A DNA stretch of 64,000 nt from contig JAYTVA010000001.1 of NCBI GenBank assembly GCA_043744255.1, forward strand, positions 51,379-115,378. The letters run 5' to 3'. The translations under genes were made by a program, and so were the position numbers. The notes below the pieces were generated by a model. It ran no database searches. It had not been told where the DNA came from and saw nothing but the letters and a program-made list of their open reading frames with translations. Position 1 is the stretch's first letter. Each line of letters begins with the position of its first letter. Positions 45,130 to 54,400 of the stretch are shown here, piece by piece. Source of the DNA: UKL13-2 sp043744255 (GTDB lineage: Bacteria; Pseudomonadota; Gammaproteobacteria; Burkholderiales; Usitatibacteraceae).

Positions 45130-45175
45130 TCATCTAGATGATCTATTTGACTTTGCCGGTCGCAGTGAATACCAT
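45130..45175 (+). promoter_or_regulatory. suyA promoter with perfect GntR-type operator
   Basis: Perfect palindrome TCATCTAGATGA (45130-45141), 5 bases, TTGACT (45147-45152), 17 bases, TACCAT (45170-45175). The arrangement matches 28595-28640 base for base in spacing. It can also autoregulate the divergent gntR gene. Confidence 0.8.
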
Positions 45176-45209
45176 CATTACTGGCTTTTGATTTCTTGAG
45201 GATTGAACG

Positions 45210-45491
45210 ATGATTCACTTTGTATTGCATGAAGCACACGACACCGTGGCGGTGGCAGTGGTCGAAGGTATCAAGGCCGGCACCGATCTCACCGCTTGGA
45301 TCATGGATGACGACAAGCAGTTTTCGATCCGCGCGTTGCAGGACATCCCCATCGGCCACAAGATTGCGCTGAAGGATATGGCTGTCGGCGACACGGTCCT
45401 TAAATACGGCACCGACATCGGCCGTGTGGTTGCGCCGATCAAGGCCGGCGAGCATGCCCACGTACACAACATCAAGACCAAGCGCTGGTAG
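45210..45491 (+). CDS. suyA: SAF-domain subunit, SuyA-like (sulfolactate sulfo-lyase alpha)
   Basis: This 93-residue protein is a stand-alone SAF domain, the N-terminal module of UxaA-type dehydratases. It contains MDDDKQFSIRALQDIPIGHK and ends GEHAHVHNIKTKRW. The layout of a tiny SAF subunit followed by a ~390-residue subunit fits (R)-sulfolactate sulfo-lyase SuyAB, which releases sulfite from sulfolactate, and also split altronate dehydratases. Resemblance to remembered SuyA sequences and the two sulfolactate-dehydrogenase-like genes downstream favour SuyA. AGGA precedes the ATG. Confidence 0.7.
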   Translation: MIHFVLHEAHDTVAVAVVEGIKAGTDLTAWIMDDDKQFSIRALQDIPIGHKIALKDMAVGDTVLKYGTDIGRVVAPIKAGEHAHVHNIKTKRW

Positions 45492-45532
45492 AAAACCCAC
45501 GCCTCAGGCCAACTTTTTTTCAGGAACAAGAC

Positions 45533-46702
45533 ATGATTTCTAAAGACACAACTTTCTGGGGCTACCGTCGCGAAAACGGTCGCGTCGGCATTCGCAACCA
45601 CGTCATCGTGCTGCCCGTTGACGATCTTTCCAACGCTGCTGCCGAAGCCGTCGCACATAACATCAAGGGCGTGATGGCGATTCCGCACCCCTATGGCCGC
45701 TTGCAGTTTGGCGCGGATCTTGAGTTGCACTTTCGCACGCTCATCGGCACGGGCTGCAACCCCAACGTCGCCGCCGTGGTCGTCATCGGCATCGAGGATC
45801 AATGGACGAAAACGGTCGTCGATGGCATCGCCAAATCCGGTAAGCCCGTGATCGGCTTCGGCATCGAGCAGCACGGCGATCACGACACGATTTTTCGCGC
45901 CTCGAAAGCTGCGCGCGAGTTTTTGCAAAACGCGTCCGAAAAACATCGCGTCGAGTGTCCCATCGCTGATTTGTGGGTATCGACCAAATGCGGCGAATCC
46001 GACACGACCTCCGGCTGCGGCGCAAACCCCACGGTGGGCAATGCGTTCGACAAGCTCTACGCGGTCGGCTCCACGCTCGTGTTCGGTGAGACCACCGAAA
46101 TCACGGGCGGCGAAAAAGTCGTGGTGCAACGATGTCGCACACCCAAAGTTGCGGAAGACTTCATGAAGGTCTTCAACCGCTATCAGGAAGTCATCGAGCG
46201 GCACAAGACCAGCGACCTCGCCGATTCGCAGCCAACCAAAGGCAACATCGCCGGTGGCCTCACCACCATCGAAGAAAAAGCCATGGGCAACATCCAAAAA
46301 ATCGGCAAGAAATGCTTGGTCGATGGCGTGCTCGATAAAGCCGAAACCCCGACCGGGCCCGGCCTCTGGTTTATGGATTCGTCATCGGCTGCCGCTGAAA
46401 TGGTTACGCTGTGCGCGGCCGCTGGTTACGCTGTTCATCTGTTTCCCACGGGGCAAGGCAACGTCATCGGTAATCCGATTCTGCCGGTCATCAAAATCTG
46501 TGCAAACCCGCGCACCGTGCGCACCATGGGCGAACACGTCGACGTGGATTCCTGTGCGCTGTTGCAACGCGACATGCTGCTCGATGAGGCGGGCGACAAG
46601 CTGCTCGACGTGATGTTGCGCACCGCCAATGGACGCCTGACGGCGGCGGAAGCGCTCGGGCATCGTGAGTTTGTGTTGACTCGGTTGTACGAGAGCGCGT
46701 AG
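45533..46702 (+). CDS. suyB: UxaA-family large subunit, SuyB-like (sulfolactate sulfo-lyase beta)
   Basis: This 389-residue protein has the UxaA/GarD catalytic fold: GYRRENGRVGIRNHVIVLPV at the start, GTGCNPNVAAVVVIG, the cysteine-bearing STKCGESDTTSG, GNIAGGLTTIEEKAMGNI and LFPTGQGNVIGNP. It should pair with SuyA as an iron-dependent lyase. In SuyAB the reaction is (R)-sulfolactate to pyruvate plus sulfite; in UxaA it is dehydration of altronate. Family membership is clear, and the sulfolactate specificity is inferred from subunit split, size and neighbours. AGGAA precedes the ATG. Confidence 0.7.
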   Translation: MISKDTTFWGYRRENGRVGIRNHVIVLPVDDLSNAAAEAVAHNIKGVMAIPHPYGRLQFGADLELHFRTLIGTGCNPNVAAVVVIGIEDQWTKTVVDGIAKSGKPVIGFGIEQHGDHDTIFRASKAAREFLQNASEKHRVECPIADLWVSTKCGESDTTSGCGANPTVGNAFDKLYAVGSTLVFGETTEITGGEKVVVQRCRTPKVAEDFMKVFNRYQEVIERHKTSDLADSQPTKGNIAGGLTTIEEKAMGNIQKIGKKCLVDGVLDKAETPTGPGLWFMDSSSAAAEMVTLCAAAGYAVHLFPTGQGNVIGNPILPVIKICANPRTVRTMGEHVDVDSCALLQRDMLLDEAGDKLLDVMLRTANGRLTAAEALGHREFVLTRLYESA

Positions 46703-46741
46703 GTTTGTCACGTCGTTCCGGTGACGATATCTACCGCACCC

Positions 46742-46825
46742 GTAGCCCGGAAGGAGCGTAGCGCATTCCGGGGTGGTTGTGACGCAATGGAAAACCCGGA
46801 ATACGCTACGCTCCTTCCGGGCTAC
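46742..46825. repeat. Inverted pair of GTAGCCCGGAAG repeats
   Basis: GTAGCCCGGAAGGAGCGTAG (from 46742) and CTACGCTCCTTCCGGGCTAC (to 46825) are inverted copies around a 40-base centre that itself contains ATTCCGGGG and AACCCGGAAT. It follows suyB directly. Confidence 0.9.
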
Positions 46826-46860
46826 GACACTGATATTGATTCGCGCTGCTCATTCATCCA

Positions 46861-46946
46861 CTGTCTCCCCGGCGTAGGCCGGGGTCTAATTTTGGCCGCA
46901 CTAGGATGCACGCGAACTTAGACCCCGGCCTGCGCCGGGGAGACAG
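46861..46946. repeat. 29-bp perfect-ended inverted repeat
   Basis: Arms at 46861-46889 (starting CTGTCTCCCCGGCG) and 46918-46946 (ending CGCCGGGGAGACAG) are nearly perfect complements around 28 bases, each arm itself holding a CCGG-rich small palindrome. It resembles a miniature mobile element. No gene is supported in 46703-47031. Confidence 0.9.
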
Positions 46947-47031
46947 CTTGAGTGTGGCGCGTCGTGCGAGCGGTTGACCACAAACCCAAGCACCAGCGCG
47001 CCTTTCCAGCCATTTCCCCCAAAGCCAAATT

Positions 47032-47964
47032 ATGAAAATCCTCATCACCGAATTCATGGATGCGCCCGCCGTCGCATCGCTCAGCGCAAAATTCGACACG
47101 CATCACGACGCCAAGTTAGTCGATAAACACGACGAATTGTTGTCGCGTCTACATGACATCGACGCCCTCATCGTCCGCAACCGAACCCAAGTCAACGCCG
47201 AAATTCTCGCGGCCGCACCCAAGCTAAAAGTTGTTGGCCGCCTCGGAGTTGGCCTCGACAATATCGACCTGCCTGCGTGCAAAGCGCGCACCGTCGAAGT
47301 CATTCCCGCCACCGGTGCCAACGCGCTCGCGGTTGCTGAATACGTCATCGCCACCGCGATGATTTTGTTGCGCGGTGCTTACTCCTCCACCACCGCCGTC
47401 ACCGATGGTAAATGGCCGCGCGCACCGCTGTCGAACGGCCGCGAAATTAGCGGCAAGACCATGGGCATCGTCGGTTTTGGTGGCATCGGCCAGCTCACCG
47501 CCATGCTCGCGCAGGCACTCGGCGTGCAGGTGATCGCGACTGATCCGGTGTTAAGTGCCGCCTCACCCATCTGGAAAGAAACCGGCGTCGCGTGCCGCAC
47601 GCTCGATCAACTGCTGGCAGAAAGCGATGTTGTCACCTTACATATTCCGCTGACGCCTGAAACCACAAATTTGATCGGCAGCACACAACTCGCGCGCATG
47701 AAAGCCGATGCCGTCATTATCAATTCTGCGCGTGGCGGCGTGATCGACGAAGCCGCACTCGTGCACGCACTCAAAGAAAATCGCCTCGGTGGCGCAGCAC
47801 TCGATGTGTTCGCCGATGAGCCCCTACCAGCACGTTCGCCACTCACGGGCTGCCCCAATTTGCTGTTGACGCCGCACATCGCGGGCGTAACAGCCGAAGC
47901 CAACACGCGCGTCGGCACCATGATCGCCGAACGCGTCGCGGCATTTTTGTCATCACAAAAATAG
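47032..47964 (+). CDS. slcC: D-2-hydroxyacid dehydrogenase, SlcC-like ((S)-sulfolactate dehydrogenase)
   Basis: This 310-residue NAD-dependent dehydrogenase has the Rossmann motif GFGGIG (148-153) and the catalytic triad R234 (NSARGG), E263 (DVFADEP) and H282 (TPHIAG). The family includes phosphoglycerate dehydrogenase and SlcC. The N-terminal part ITEFMDAPAV...ALIVRNRTQV resembles remembered SlcC of Chromohalobacter. SlcC oxidises (S)-sulfolactate to sulfopyruvate, which ComC reduces to the (R) form used by SuyAB. It lies 7 bases before comC. Alternative: a glyoxylate or other 2-keto acid reductase. Confidence 0.72.
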   Translation: MKILITEFMDAPAVASLSAKFDTHHDAKLVDKHDELLSRLHDIDALIVRNRTQVNAEILAAAPKLKVVGRLGVGLDNIDLPACKARTVEVIPATGANALAVAEYVIATAMILLRGAYSSTTAVTDGKWPRAPLSNGREISGKTMGIVGFGGIGQLTAMLAQALGVQVIATDPVLSAASPIWKETGVACRTLDQLLAESDVVTLHIPLTPETTNLIGSTQLARMKADAVIINSARGGVIDEAALVHALKENRLGGAALDVFADEPLPARSPLTGCPNLLLTPHIAGVTAEANTRVGTMIAERVAAFLSSQK

Positions 47965-47971
47965 GCGCACC

Positions 47972-48982
47972 ATGCCCATTCAACAACTCGATCATTTAAG
48001 CCAACTCGCGCGCGCAGCACTTATCAACGCCGGTGCCTCAGCAGCCATGGCCGACGCCACCGTGCGCGCGCTGGTGTACGCCGAAGCACGCGGCCTCGCC
48101 TCGCACGGCTTCTCGCGCATCACGCAATACGCGGCGCAACTAAAAAATGGCCGCGTCGATGGCAGTGCCGTGGCAGAAGTCAGCGTGGGCAAGGCCGCCG
48201 CATGTTTAGTCGATGCCCACGAGGGTTTAGCATTTGCCGCCTGCGAATTAGCGATTGGTGAAGGCATCAAGCGCGCAAAGACCGCCGGTTCATGTGTGGT
48301 CGGTGTTACCAATAGCCATCATTTCGGCGCAGCCGCGTTCCACCTCGAAGCCGTCGCCGCTGCCGGTATGGTCGGCCTCGCGTTCAGCAACTCGCCCGCC
48401 GCGATGCCCGCCTGGGGCGGCGCGCGCGGCATCTTCGGCACCAACCCAATCGCCGCCGTATTCCCGCGCCGCGCCGCAGCACCGCTGATGATTGATCTCT
48501 CGTTGTCAGCCGTCGCGCGCGGCAAGTTGATGGTCGCAGCAAAGAAAGGCGAATCCATTCCCCTCGGCTGGGCGCTCGATAAAGACGGCAATCCCACCAC
48601 TGATCCAAAAGCAGGCATGGAAGGCACCATGCTGCCCGCTGGCGGCGCGAAAGGCGCGATGCTGGCGCTGATGGTGGAGTTGCTGTGCTGCGCGCTCACG
48701 GGTGCTTCATTCGGATTTGAAGCGGACACGTTTTTTGTGGATGCTGGCAATCGGCCAAAGCTTGGGCAAGCGTTTTGGGTAATTGATCCGGCCGCACTCG
48801 CAGGTGGCGATGTGTTCAACGCGCGCGTCGAGACCTTGGTTGCTGCAATGCAAGCAGAGAGTGGCGTGCGCCTGCCCGGTGGTCGTCGCGCGGCGATTGC
48901 CGAGGTTGCGTATCAGGTCGGCGTCGAGGTCTCGGCGGCAGTGATGGCGGATCTTGAACGGCTGTCCGCATTAAAAGCCTGA
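47972..48982 (+). CDS. comC: Malate/L-lactate dehydrogenase family, ComC-like ((R)-sulfolactate dehydrogenase)
   Basis: This 336-residue protein belongs to the Ldh2/YlbC family of NAD(P)-dependent oxidoreductases with an unusual fold. Family elements are ASHGFSRI, the central GVTNSHHFGAAAFHLEA, FGTNPIAAVFPR, and the distal LPAGGAKGAMLALMVELL. The family includes ComC, an (R)-sulfolactate dehydrogenase, along with malate, ureidoglycolate and diketogulonate enzymes. Immediate linkage to the slcC-like gene and suyAB supports the sulfolactate role, giving a two-enzyme racemase. Confidence 0.7.
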   Translation: MPIQQLDHLSQLARAALINAGASAAMADATVRALVYAEARGLASHGFSRITQYAAQLKNGRVDGSAVAEVSVGKAAACLVDAHEGLAFAACELAIGEGIKRAKTAGSCVVGVTNSHHFGAAAFHLEAVAAAGMVGLAFSNSPAAMPAWGGARGIFGTNPIAAVFPRRAAAPLMIDLSLSAVARGKLMVAAKKGESIPLGWALDKDGNPTTDPKAGMEGTMLPAGGAKGAMLALMVELLCCALTGASFGFEADTFFVDAGNRPKLGQAFWVIDPAALAGGDVFNARVETLVAAMQAESGVRLPGGRRAAIAEVAYQVGVEVSAAVMADLERLSALKA

Positions 48983-49260
48983 ACTTCGGGCCTCCATACA
49001 CGGCAGCGACTTGCGGTGTCATCTCGCGCTGCGGTACGTTTCCCACGGAACGATCCGCGCGTTCGACGGGCGCAAGCGATAGATGGTGGCGAGCTGCTCC
49101 TCACTTTCTCGCTGGTTCCGACCATGCTTGACAAGCGACCCTGCTTCGTTGCGAGGACAAAGCTCCGGAAGCGCTTGTCGTCCGGACATTCCAAGCGTAA
49201 CGTGGTTTCACAGATCAAGATAATGAGCGACAGCGCCAGAAGTCGCGCCGCGTCGAGCCA
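48983..49260. other. Gap between comC and the tail-collar genes
   Basis: No gene, hairpin terminator or recognised repeat was found in this 278-base stretch. Confidence 0.6.
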
Positions 49261-49785
49261 CTACGGACGCGACGGGTACACCCCCTGCAGGGCGATAATC
49301 CAGTTAAGCGTAAGCGTGGGCATCACATTGTTATGTGGCGCGCTTCCCCCAGCCGACGGGAGCGCGCCAGCGTTCATCTGCACGCTCGGGGCGCCGGGGG
49401 CATAAATATTGGTGCCCACTGCGGGCTGCCCCGGAGAATTGCCGGTCGGATTTCCCACGGGGGGCGGAAGTGCGGAGGCGCTGTCCATGATCGCGTGTGT
49501 GTGCTGCGGAATTTGGCTCGCTTGCAGTGCAACGGTCGTTTCGCCGACCATTTCGCCCTGCACGTAGGACGACAACCCCGGGCCCTGACCAGCACCGAGC
49601 GGAACGGTTGCGCTCAAATTTGGCAACGCGAAGGTTGTTCTGCCATCGCCACCGTAGGTGGTGCCGAGAAGCGAGAACAGTGCCGTGTTCTGCGCAATCG
49701 CTAACAACTGGCCCTGACAGAATGCATATCCTTTAGGCGCGAAGTTGTAGGGAACAAGCATCAACTGTCCAACGAACGAATCCAT
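49261..49785 (-). CDS. Phage tail collar domain protein (microcystin-dependent-like)
   Basis: This 174-residue protein begins MDSFVGQLMLVPYNFAPKGY and continues with the collar-domain core FALPNLSATVPLGAGQGPG. Such proteins derive from phage tail-fibre collars and occur as stand-alone bacterial genes, often in tandem sets, with unknown roles. It ends in the shared motif NWIIALQGVYPSRP. It is the last of three paralogs transcribed together on the minus strand, away from the giant repeat protein. Confidence 0.87.
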   Translation of the reverse strand: MDSFVGQLMLVPYNFAPKGYAFCQGQLLAIAQNTALFSLLGTTYGGDGRTTFALPNLSATVPLGAGQGPGLSSYVQGEMVGETTVALQASQIPQHTHAIMDSASALPPPVGNPTGNSPGQPAVGTNIYAPGAPSVQMNAGALPSAGGSAPHNNVMPTLTLNWIIALQGVYPSRP

Positions 49786-49809
49786 AAAAATTCTCCTGAT
49801 TTTTGTAAG

Positions 49810-50304
49810 TTAGTTTTGGCTCGGAAAGATGCCCTGTAACGCGATAATCCAGTTGACGACCAAGTACGGTTGCTGGTTGGGATGCGCTTGGTTCCCGCCG
49901 ACGCTACTTACTACACCCGCGTTCATCGGCGCGTTTGGCGGAGTACCGTAAAGGCTAAAACTCTCGGACGCGTACAGGTTGCCGGTGGGCACGTTGGTGG
50001 ACGCAGGCTGATTGGATGCATTGAGCGTATGCGTATGCGTCGCCATTTCTGTCGCGCTCAGCAGGTGGTTTTCTTCACCGGTTTTTTGACCCAGAACAAA
50101 ACCGCTGCCCGCGCCGTTGGCGATTCGACCCCGCAAGTCTGGCAGCGCGAAGGTAGTGACGCCGTCGCCGCCATAGGTCGTACCTAGCAGGGAAAACAGC
50201 GCCTGATACTGGTTGATTGGGAGTAGCTGCCCCTGACAGATCGCCCAGTTTTTGGGTGCGAAGTTAAAGGACACTGCGATTAGTTGCCCAATGAATGGAT
50301 CCAT
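49810..50304 (-). CDS. Phage tail collar domain protein (microcystin-dependent-like)
   Basis: This 164-residue paralog has the N-terminus MDPFIGQLIAVSFNFAPKNW, the collar core TTFALPDLRGRIANGAG, the histidine-rich ATEMATHTHTLNA, and the end NWIIALQGIFPSQN. It is 24 bases from the next copy. There is no signal peptide, so secretion, if any, would need another route. Confidence 0.88.
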   Translation of the reverse strand: MDPFIGQLIAVSFNFAPKNWAICQGQLLPINQYQALFSLLGTTYGGDGVTTFALPDLRGRIANGAGSGFVLGQKTGEENHLLSATEMATHTHTLNASNQPASTNVPTGNLYASESFSLYGTPPNAPMNAGVVSSVGGNQAHPNQQPYLVVNWIIALQGIFPSQN

Positions 50305-50421
50305 AGACTCTCTCTTTCGCGTTGGTTCTTGCTTTTTGGTTCTTACTCTTGAGGGAAGAATGTCATTTTTTATTGCGTTGCCTAATGTGCCGTGCCTAAT
50401 GTCCTGCCTACTGCGCCGACC

Positions 50422-50940
50422 CTATTGCTGGCTCGGATAAATCCCTTCCATCGCGATCACCCAGTTAAGTACCAGTGAAGGTTGCATGTTGTCGTGCGAG
50501 CCGTTGCCGCCAGCGGCGCCGCAGGACTGGCTGCTCATGGCAACAGCAACCGGTGCGCCTGGGTGGTAAACATTGGTGCTGCTCAATGCTGGCGTGTTGC
50601 CGCTGGCAAACGGGCTGGTTGCTGCACCGCCGCTCGCGGTTAGCGGGTGCGTGTGCGCTGGAAGCTGCGTAGCCGTTAAGGTCACGCTCTCGACGCCGCC
50701 CTGCTGGGCGAGTGAATAGTTTGCCAATCCCGGTCCCTGTCCCATCCCCATGGCGACTCGACCGCGCAGGTCCGGCAGCGCAAAAGTGGTTTGTCCGTCA
50801 CCCCCATAACTGGTGCCGATTAGGCTGAATAAAGCATCGTTATTGGCGATTGCCACAATAGAGCCATCACAAAAATTCCACCCAAGCGGGGCGAAGTTGC
50901 CACCAAAAAGCATCAGCTGCCCAAGAAACGGTTGTGACAT
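50422..50940 (-). CDS. Phage tail collar domain protein (microcystin-dependent-like)
   Basis: This 172-residue paralog runs MSQPFLGQLMLFGGNFAPLG, then FALPDLRGRVAMGMGQGPG, TATQLPAHTHPLTA and NWVIAMEGIYPSQQ. The ATG at 50940 with AAGGAGAAC upstream is preferred over an in-frame start at 50985. It is first of the three genes and divergent from the 2189-residue protein across a 477-base gap. Confidence 0.88.
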   Translation of the reverse strand: MSQPFLGQLMLFGGNFAPLGWNFCDGSIVAIANNDALFSLIGTSYGGDGQTTFALPDLRGRVAMGMGQGPGLANYSLAQQGGVESVTLTATQLPAHTHPLTASGGAATSPFASGNTPALSSTNVYHPGAPVAVAMSSQSCGAAGGNGSHDNMQPSLVLNWVIAMEGIYPSQQ

Positions 50941-51227
50941 TTTTGTTCTCCTTGGAAAGTGGATTATGTAGCGCAGGATCAACATTACTCCACTTTTCAG
51001 CGCGTTACAAGCAAGTTACAAACATCGCCGAAAACGCCACTTTTCTGTGTCCAAGGTGCACCAGCGGGACGGCATTTTTGCCTGCGCGACGCTGGTCTGA
51101 ATTCGCATCCAGATCGCCAAAAACAAGTAGGGACGGGCGTTTGCGCGACATTACCCACGCCAATGGAAGTATTTCGGCACTGGAAAGTCGCGTAATACCT
51201 AACCCTTAAGGAGGGCAGGGAAAACCC

Positions 51228-51258
51228 TTGACATGAAAAATACGGGGTGCATACTAAT
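51228..51258 (+). promoter_or_regulatory. Promoter of the giant repeat protein
   Basis: TTGACA (51228-51233) and TACTAAT (51252-51258) are 18 bases apart, about 160 bases before the start codon, leaving a long leader. The rest of the 50941-51417 gap shows no gene. Confidence 0.65.
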
Positions 51259-51417
51259 CCCAGAATTCGCGCGTACGCACGGCATAAGAAAAATTGCGTT
51301 CTCGAACATTTTTCTCCTCGCTGATTGCGGCGCGCCACGGAAATCCGGCACGGGGCGCTTGACGGAGATTTATCGCAAGCGGGCTGAAAGACGACGTAAA
51401 AACTAGGAGGAATAGTC

Positions 51418-54400
51418 ATGGCGAACTTCTCTTTATTCAACCGCCTTTCGGTGCGCACTCAGTCGAAACGGCATGAGGATTCAGCGGCACGGTGGCTCGG
51501 CGCGATTACTTGTCTGATCGGCCTGCTGGGTGCTTCCGCGCCAGCAGTGTGGGCAGCGAGCTCTTGTAGTCCTTCGGGCACGAACGCAACCGCGACCACG
51601 TGTACGCAGAACACGCCGATCACCACGGTGTCTGTAAGCGGCGGTGGTGTGCCAGTCGCTGGTAACGTCTATCCGTCCATTATCACTGTGCCCGCGAATA
51701 CGCTATCCGGCACGGTGACCAAAGTTGTCGTGAACCTTAACGGCTTGAGCCACACGGTCGGCCAGCAGGACTTGGGGTTCCTGCTCGTCTCGCCGTCGGG
51801 TAAGGCCCTCGTTTTCATGGGCGGCATGGGCGACTTTACTAATCAGGCCGCGATCAATATCAGCTTCGACGATGTTCTGGGCACCGTACCCCTCACTTCA
51901 TGCAATTTCTCTACACCCTTGGTCAATGGTTCCGTCTATAAGACGCGGGTTTGTGACAACACTTTTCCTAGCTTGCTTGGCGGTTTTCCTGCAGACGCCG
52001 GTAATGGCTGGGCGGGATGTACCACCAACCTGAATTGCCCGGATGCAAAGGGTCCGGCCGGAACCAGCGGTCTTCTGGATCTGACGTCGGTGTTTACGCA
52101 GGAAACTGCGCCCAATGGTAACTGGAAGTTGTACATGAGGGACATCGGTCAGAGCCCCGGCACCGGCACGGTCGCCAGCTGGGGTCTCACCATCACCACC
52201 AGTGGCGTGGCGACTGCCGCGACGACCACCTCAATCAGCACGGTTAATCCGAGCACCATACTGCGCACGACGCCGGGTGCATCTGATCCGACCGCCATCA
52301 CCGTGGTCGTCACCAGTACCAGCCCGGTCAACGGGGGCACCGTCGCATTCACTGACAATGGCAGCGCACTGGCGTGTGCTGGTGGCAATCCAACGGTCAG
52401 TGCCAATGCGGCGTTTTGTAATGCCACCTTCGCCACCGAAGGCGTGCACAACATTCAGGCAACCTATTCGGGCACGGCTGGATTCGCGCCCAGCAGCACT
52501 TCAGGCAACACGTTCGTGATGGTCAATGACCGTTCGACCTTAAGCGGTGTCACCACCACCGGTGGCCAATTCTGCAACAACGGCGCGATCACGCTGCCCG
52601 GTGCCGGCACGCCCAGCATTTTCCCGTCCAACATGTATGTCACCGCCACGGGCAGTCCCACCGGCGGCAATGCATTTGGCGGCGTCATAACCGGACTCAC
52701 GGTCTCGCTAAACAACTTTAGCCACACCTTCGGCACGCTCGCCAGCATGCTGCTCGTCTCCCCATCCGGCAAGCCGTACATGATGATGGCGAACGCCTTT
52801 CAGGGCGGCAATTTCGGGCCGGTAAATCTGGTGCTATCCGATGCCGGCGCCAGCTTCATTGCTCAGAGCGGTGCGGCCAGCAGTGGCACCTTCAAGCCTG
52901 CCGACTACAACGCGGGTACTGCGCAGGATCCGGCATCCTATGCGAGTCGGAACGCCACGGCGCTCCTCAATCCACTGCCAGCGCCGACCACGGGTTACTT
53001 TTTCCCCGGTGGCAGCGGTCTGGGCTCGGCGACCTTCGGCACCACGTTTGGCGGCGACAGCGCCAACGGCAATTGGCGCTTGTACGCCATCAACTTTGCC
53101 GATGGCGGCAACGTTGGTGCGGTCGGCAGCTGGTGCCTGAATTTCGCGATCAACCCGACCGCAGCGGCTACCACCACGGCCGTGAGCGCCAATCCGGTGC
53201 AGGTCTTCACCACGGCACCGACGCAGGCGACGACGATCACGGCAACCGTGTCCAGCACCAGTACCCCCACCGGCTCGGTGACCTTTAGCGATAACGGCAC
53301 AGCACTGTGCAGCAACGTTGCGCTGGCCGCTGGGATTGCCACCTGTAATGTCCCATCGTTTTCGACCCAAGGCAATCACAACATCACGGCCGCGTACACG
53401 CCGACCGGCAGCTTCGGGCCGAGCGCCGGGGTCGGCGTCGTGCGCGTTGACGCTCACGCCGTAAAAACGGTGCTGAGCCCGACCTCGTACCAGTACTGCA
53501 ACCCCGGAACAATCACCTTCCCGGGCTTGAACAATCAAGCCGGGCCGTCGTCGCCTTATCCAGCCAACATCATCATTCCCGATCTGCCGGGAACCATCCA
53601 AACGACCGCGGTGGTGTACAACAATTTCCACGTCAACACCGGGGCAGCCGCCCGCGACTTCACCTCGATGCTGGTGGGCCCGAGCGGCGGCAATGCCTCC
53701 ACCATCGACCTCATGTCACGCGTCGGTGGCATCGCGGAAAACTTCACCGCGACCGTTACCCTCAGCGACGCAGCCGGCAGCCTCCTGCCCAGTGTCGCCT
53801 TCGGCAGTGGCAGCTACAGACCCACCAGTCTTGGCGGTGCCAACACCTACCCCGCGCTCAGCCCGGCCGGGCCGTTCCCACCGCCACCTGGTCCCTTCCA
53901 ATACGCTGCGAGCAATGGTGCGACCACGCTCGCAGGCGTGTTCAGTTCACAAATCGGCAACGGCACCTGGAGCCTATTCAGCCAAACGGTTGGCAACGGC
54001 ACCACTGGCGCTATCGGCTCGGCGTGCCTGACGTTCGTGGTCACGCCGCCCGTTCTCGCCATCAGCAAATCCCATGTCGGTAACTTTACGCAGGGCACCA
54101 CCGGCAACACCTATACGCTGCAGGTCACCAACAATGGCCCCGGACCGACCGGCGGAACGGCGGCCACCGTCATTGACGACACCACGACCTCCGCGAGCGG
54201 CTTGACGATCACCGCTATGTCCGGCACCAACTGGACATGCAATGTCGGCAGCAAGACCTGTACGTCTGCGGATGTGGTCGTCGCTGGCAGCGCCTATCCA
54301 GACATTACCGTCACCGTCAGCGTGGCCGCCAACGCGACCACGCCGCAGACCAACCGCGCCACGGTATCTGGCGGCGGCGCCACCGCGACGGCCAGTGCCA

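Noticed and set aside
45215..46297. 360-codon minus-strand frame across suyA and suyB
   Set aside because: It overlaps two well-supported genes and has biased, His/Asp-rich composition typical of antisense reading.
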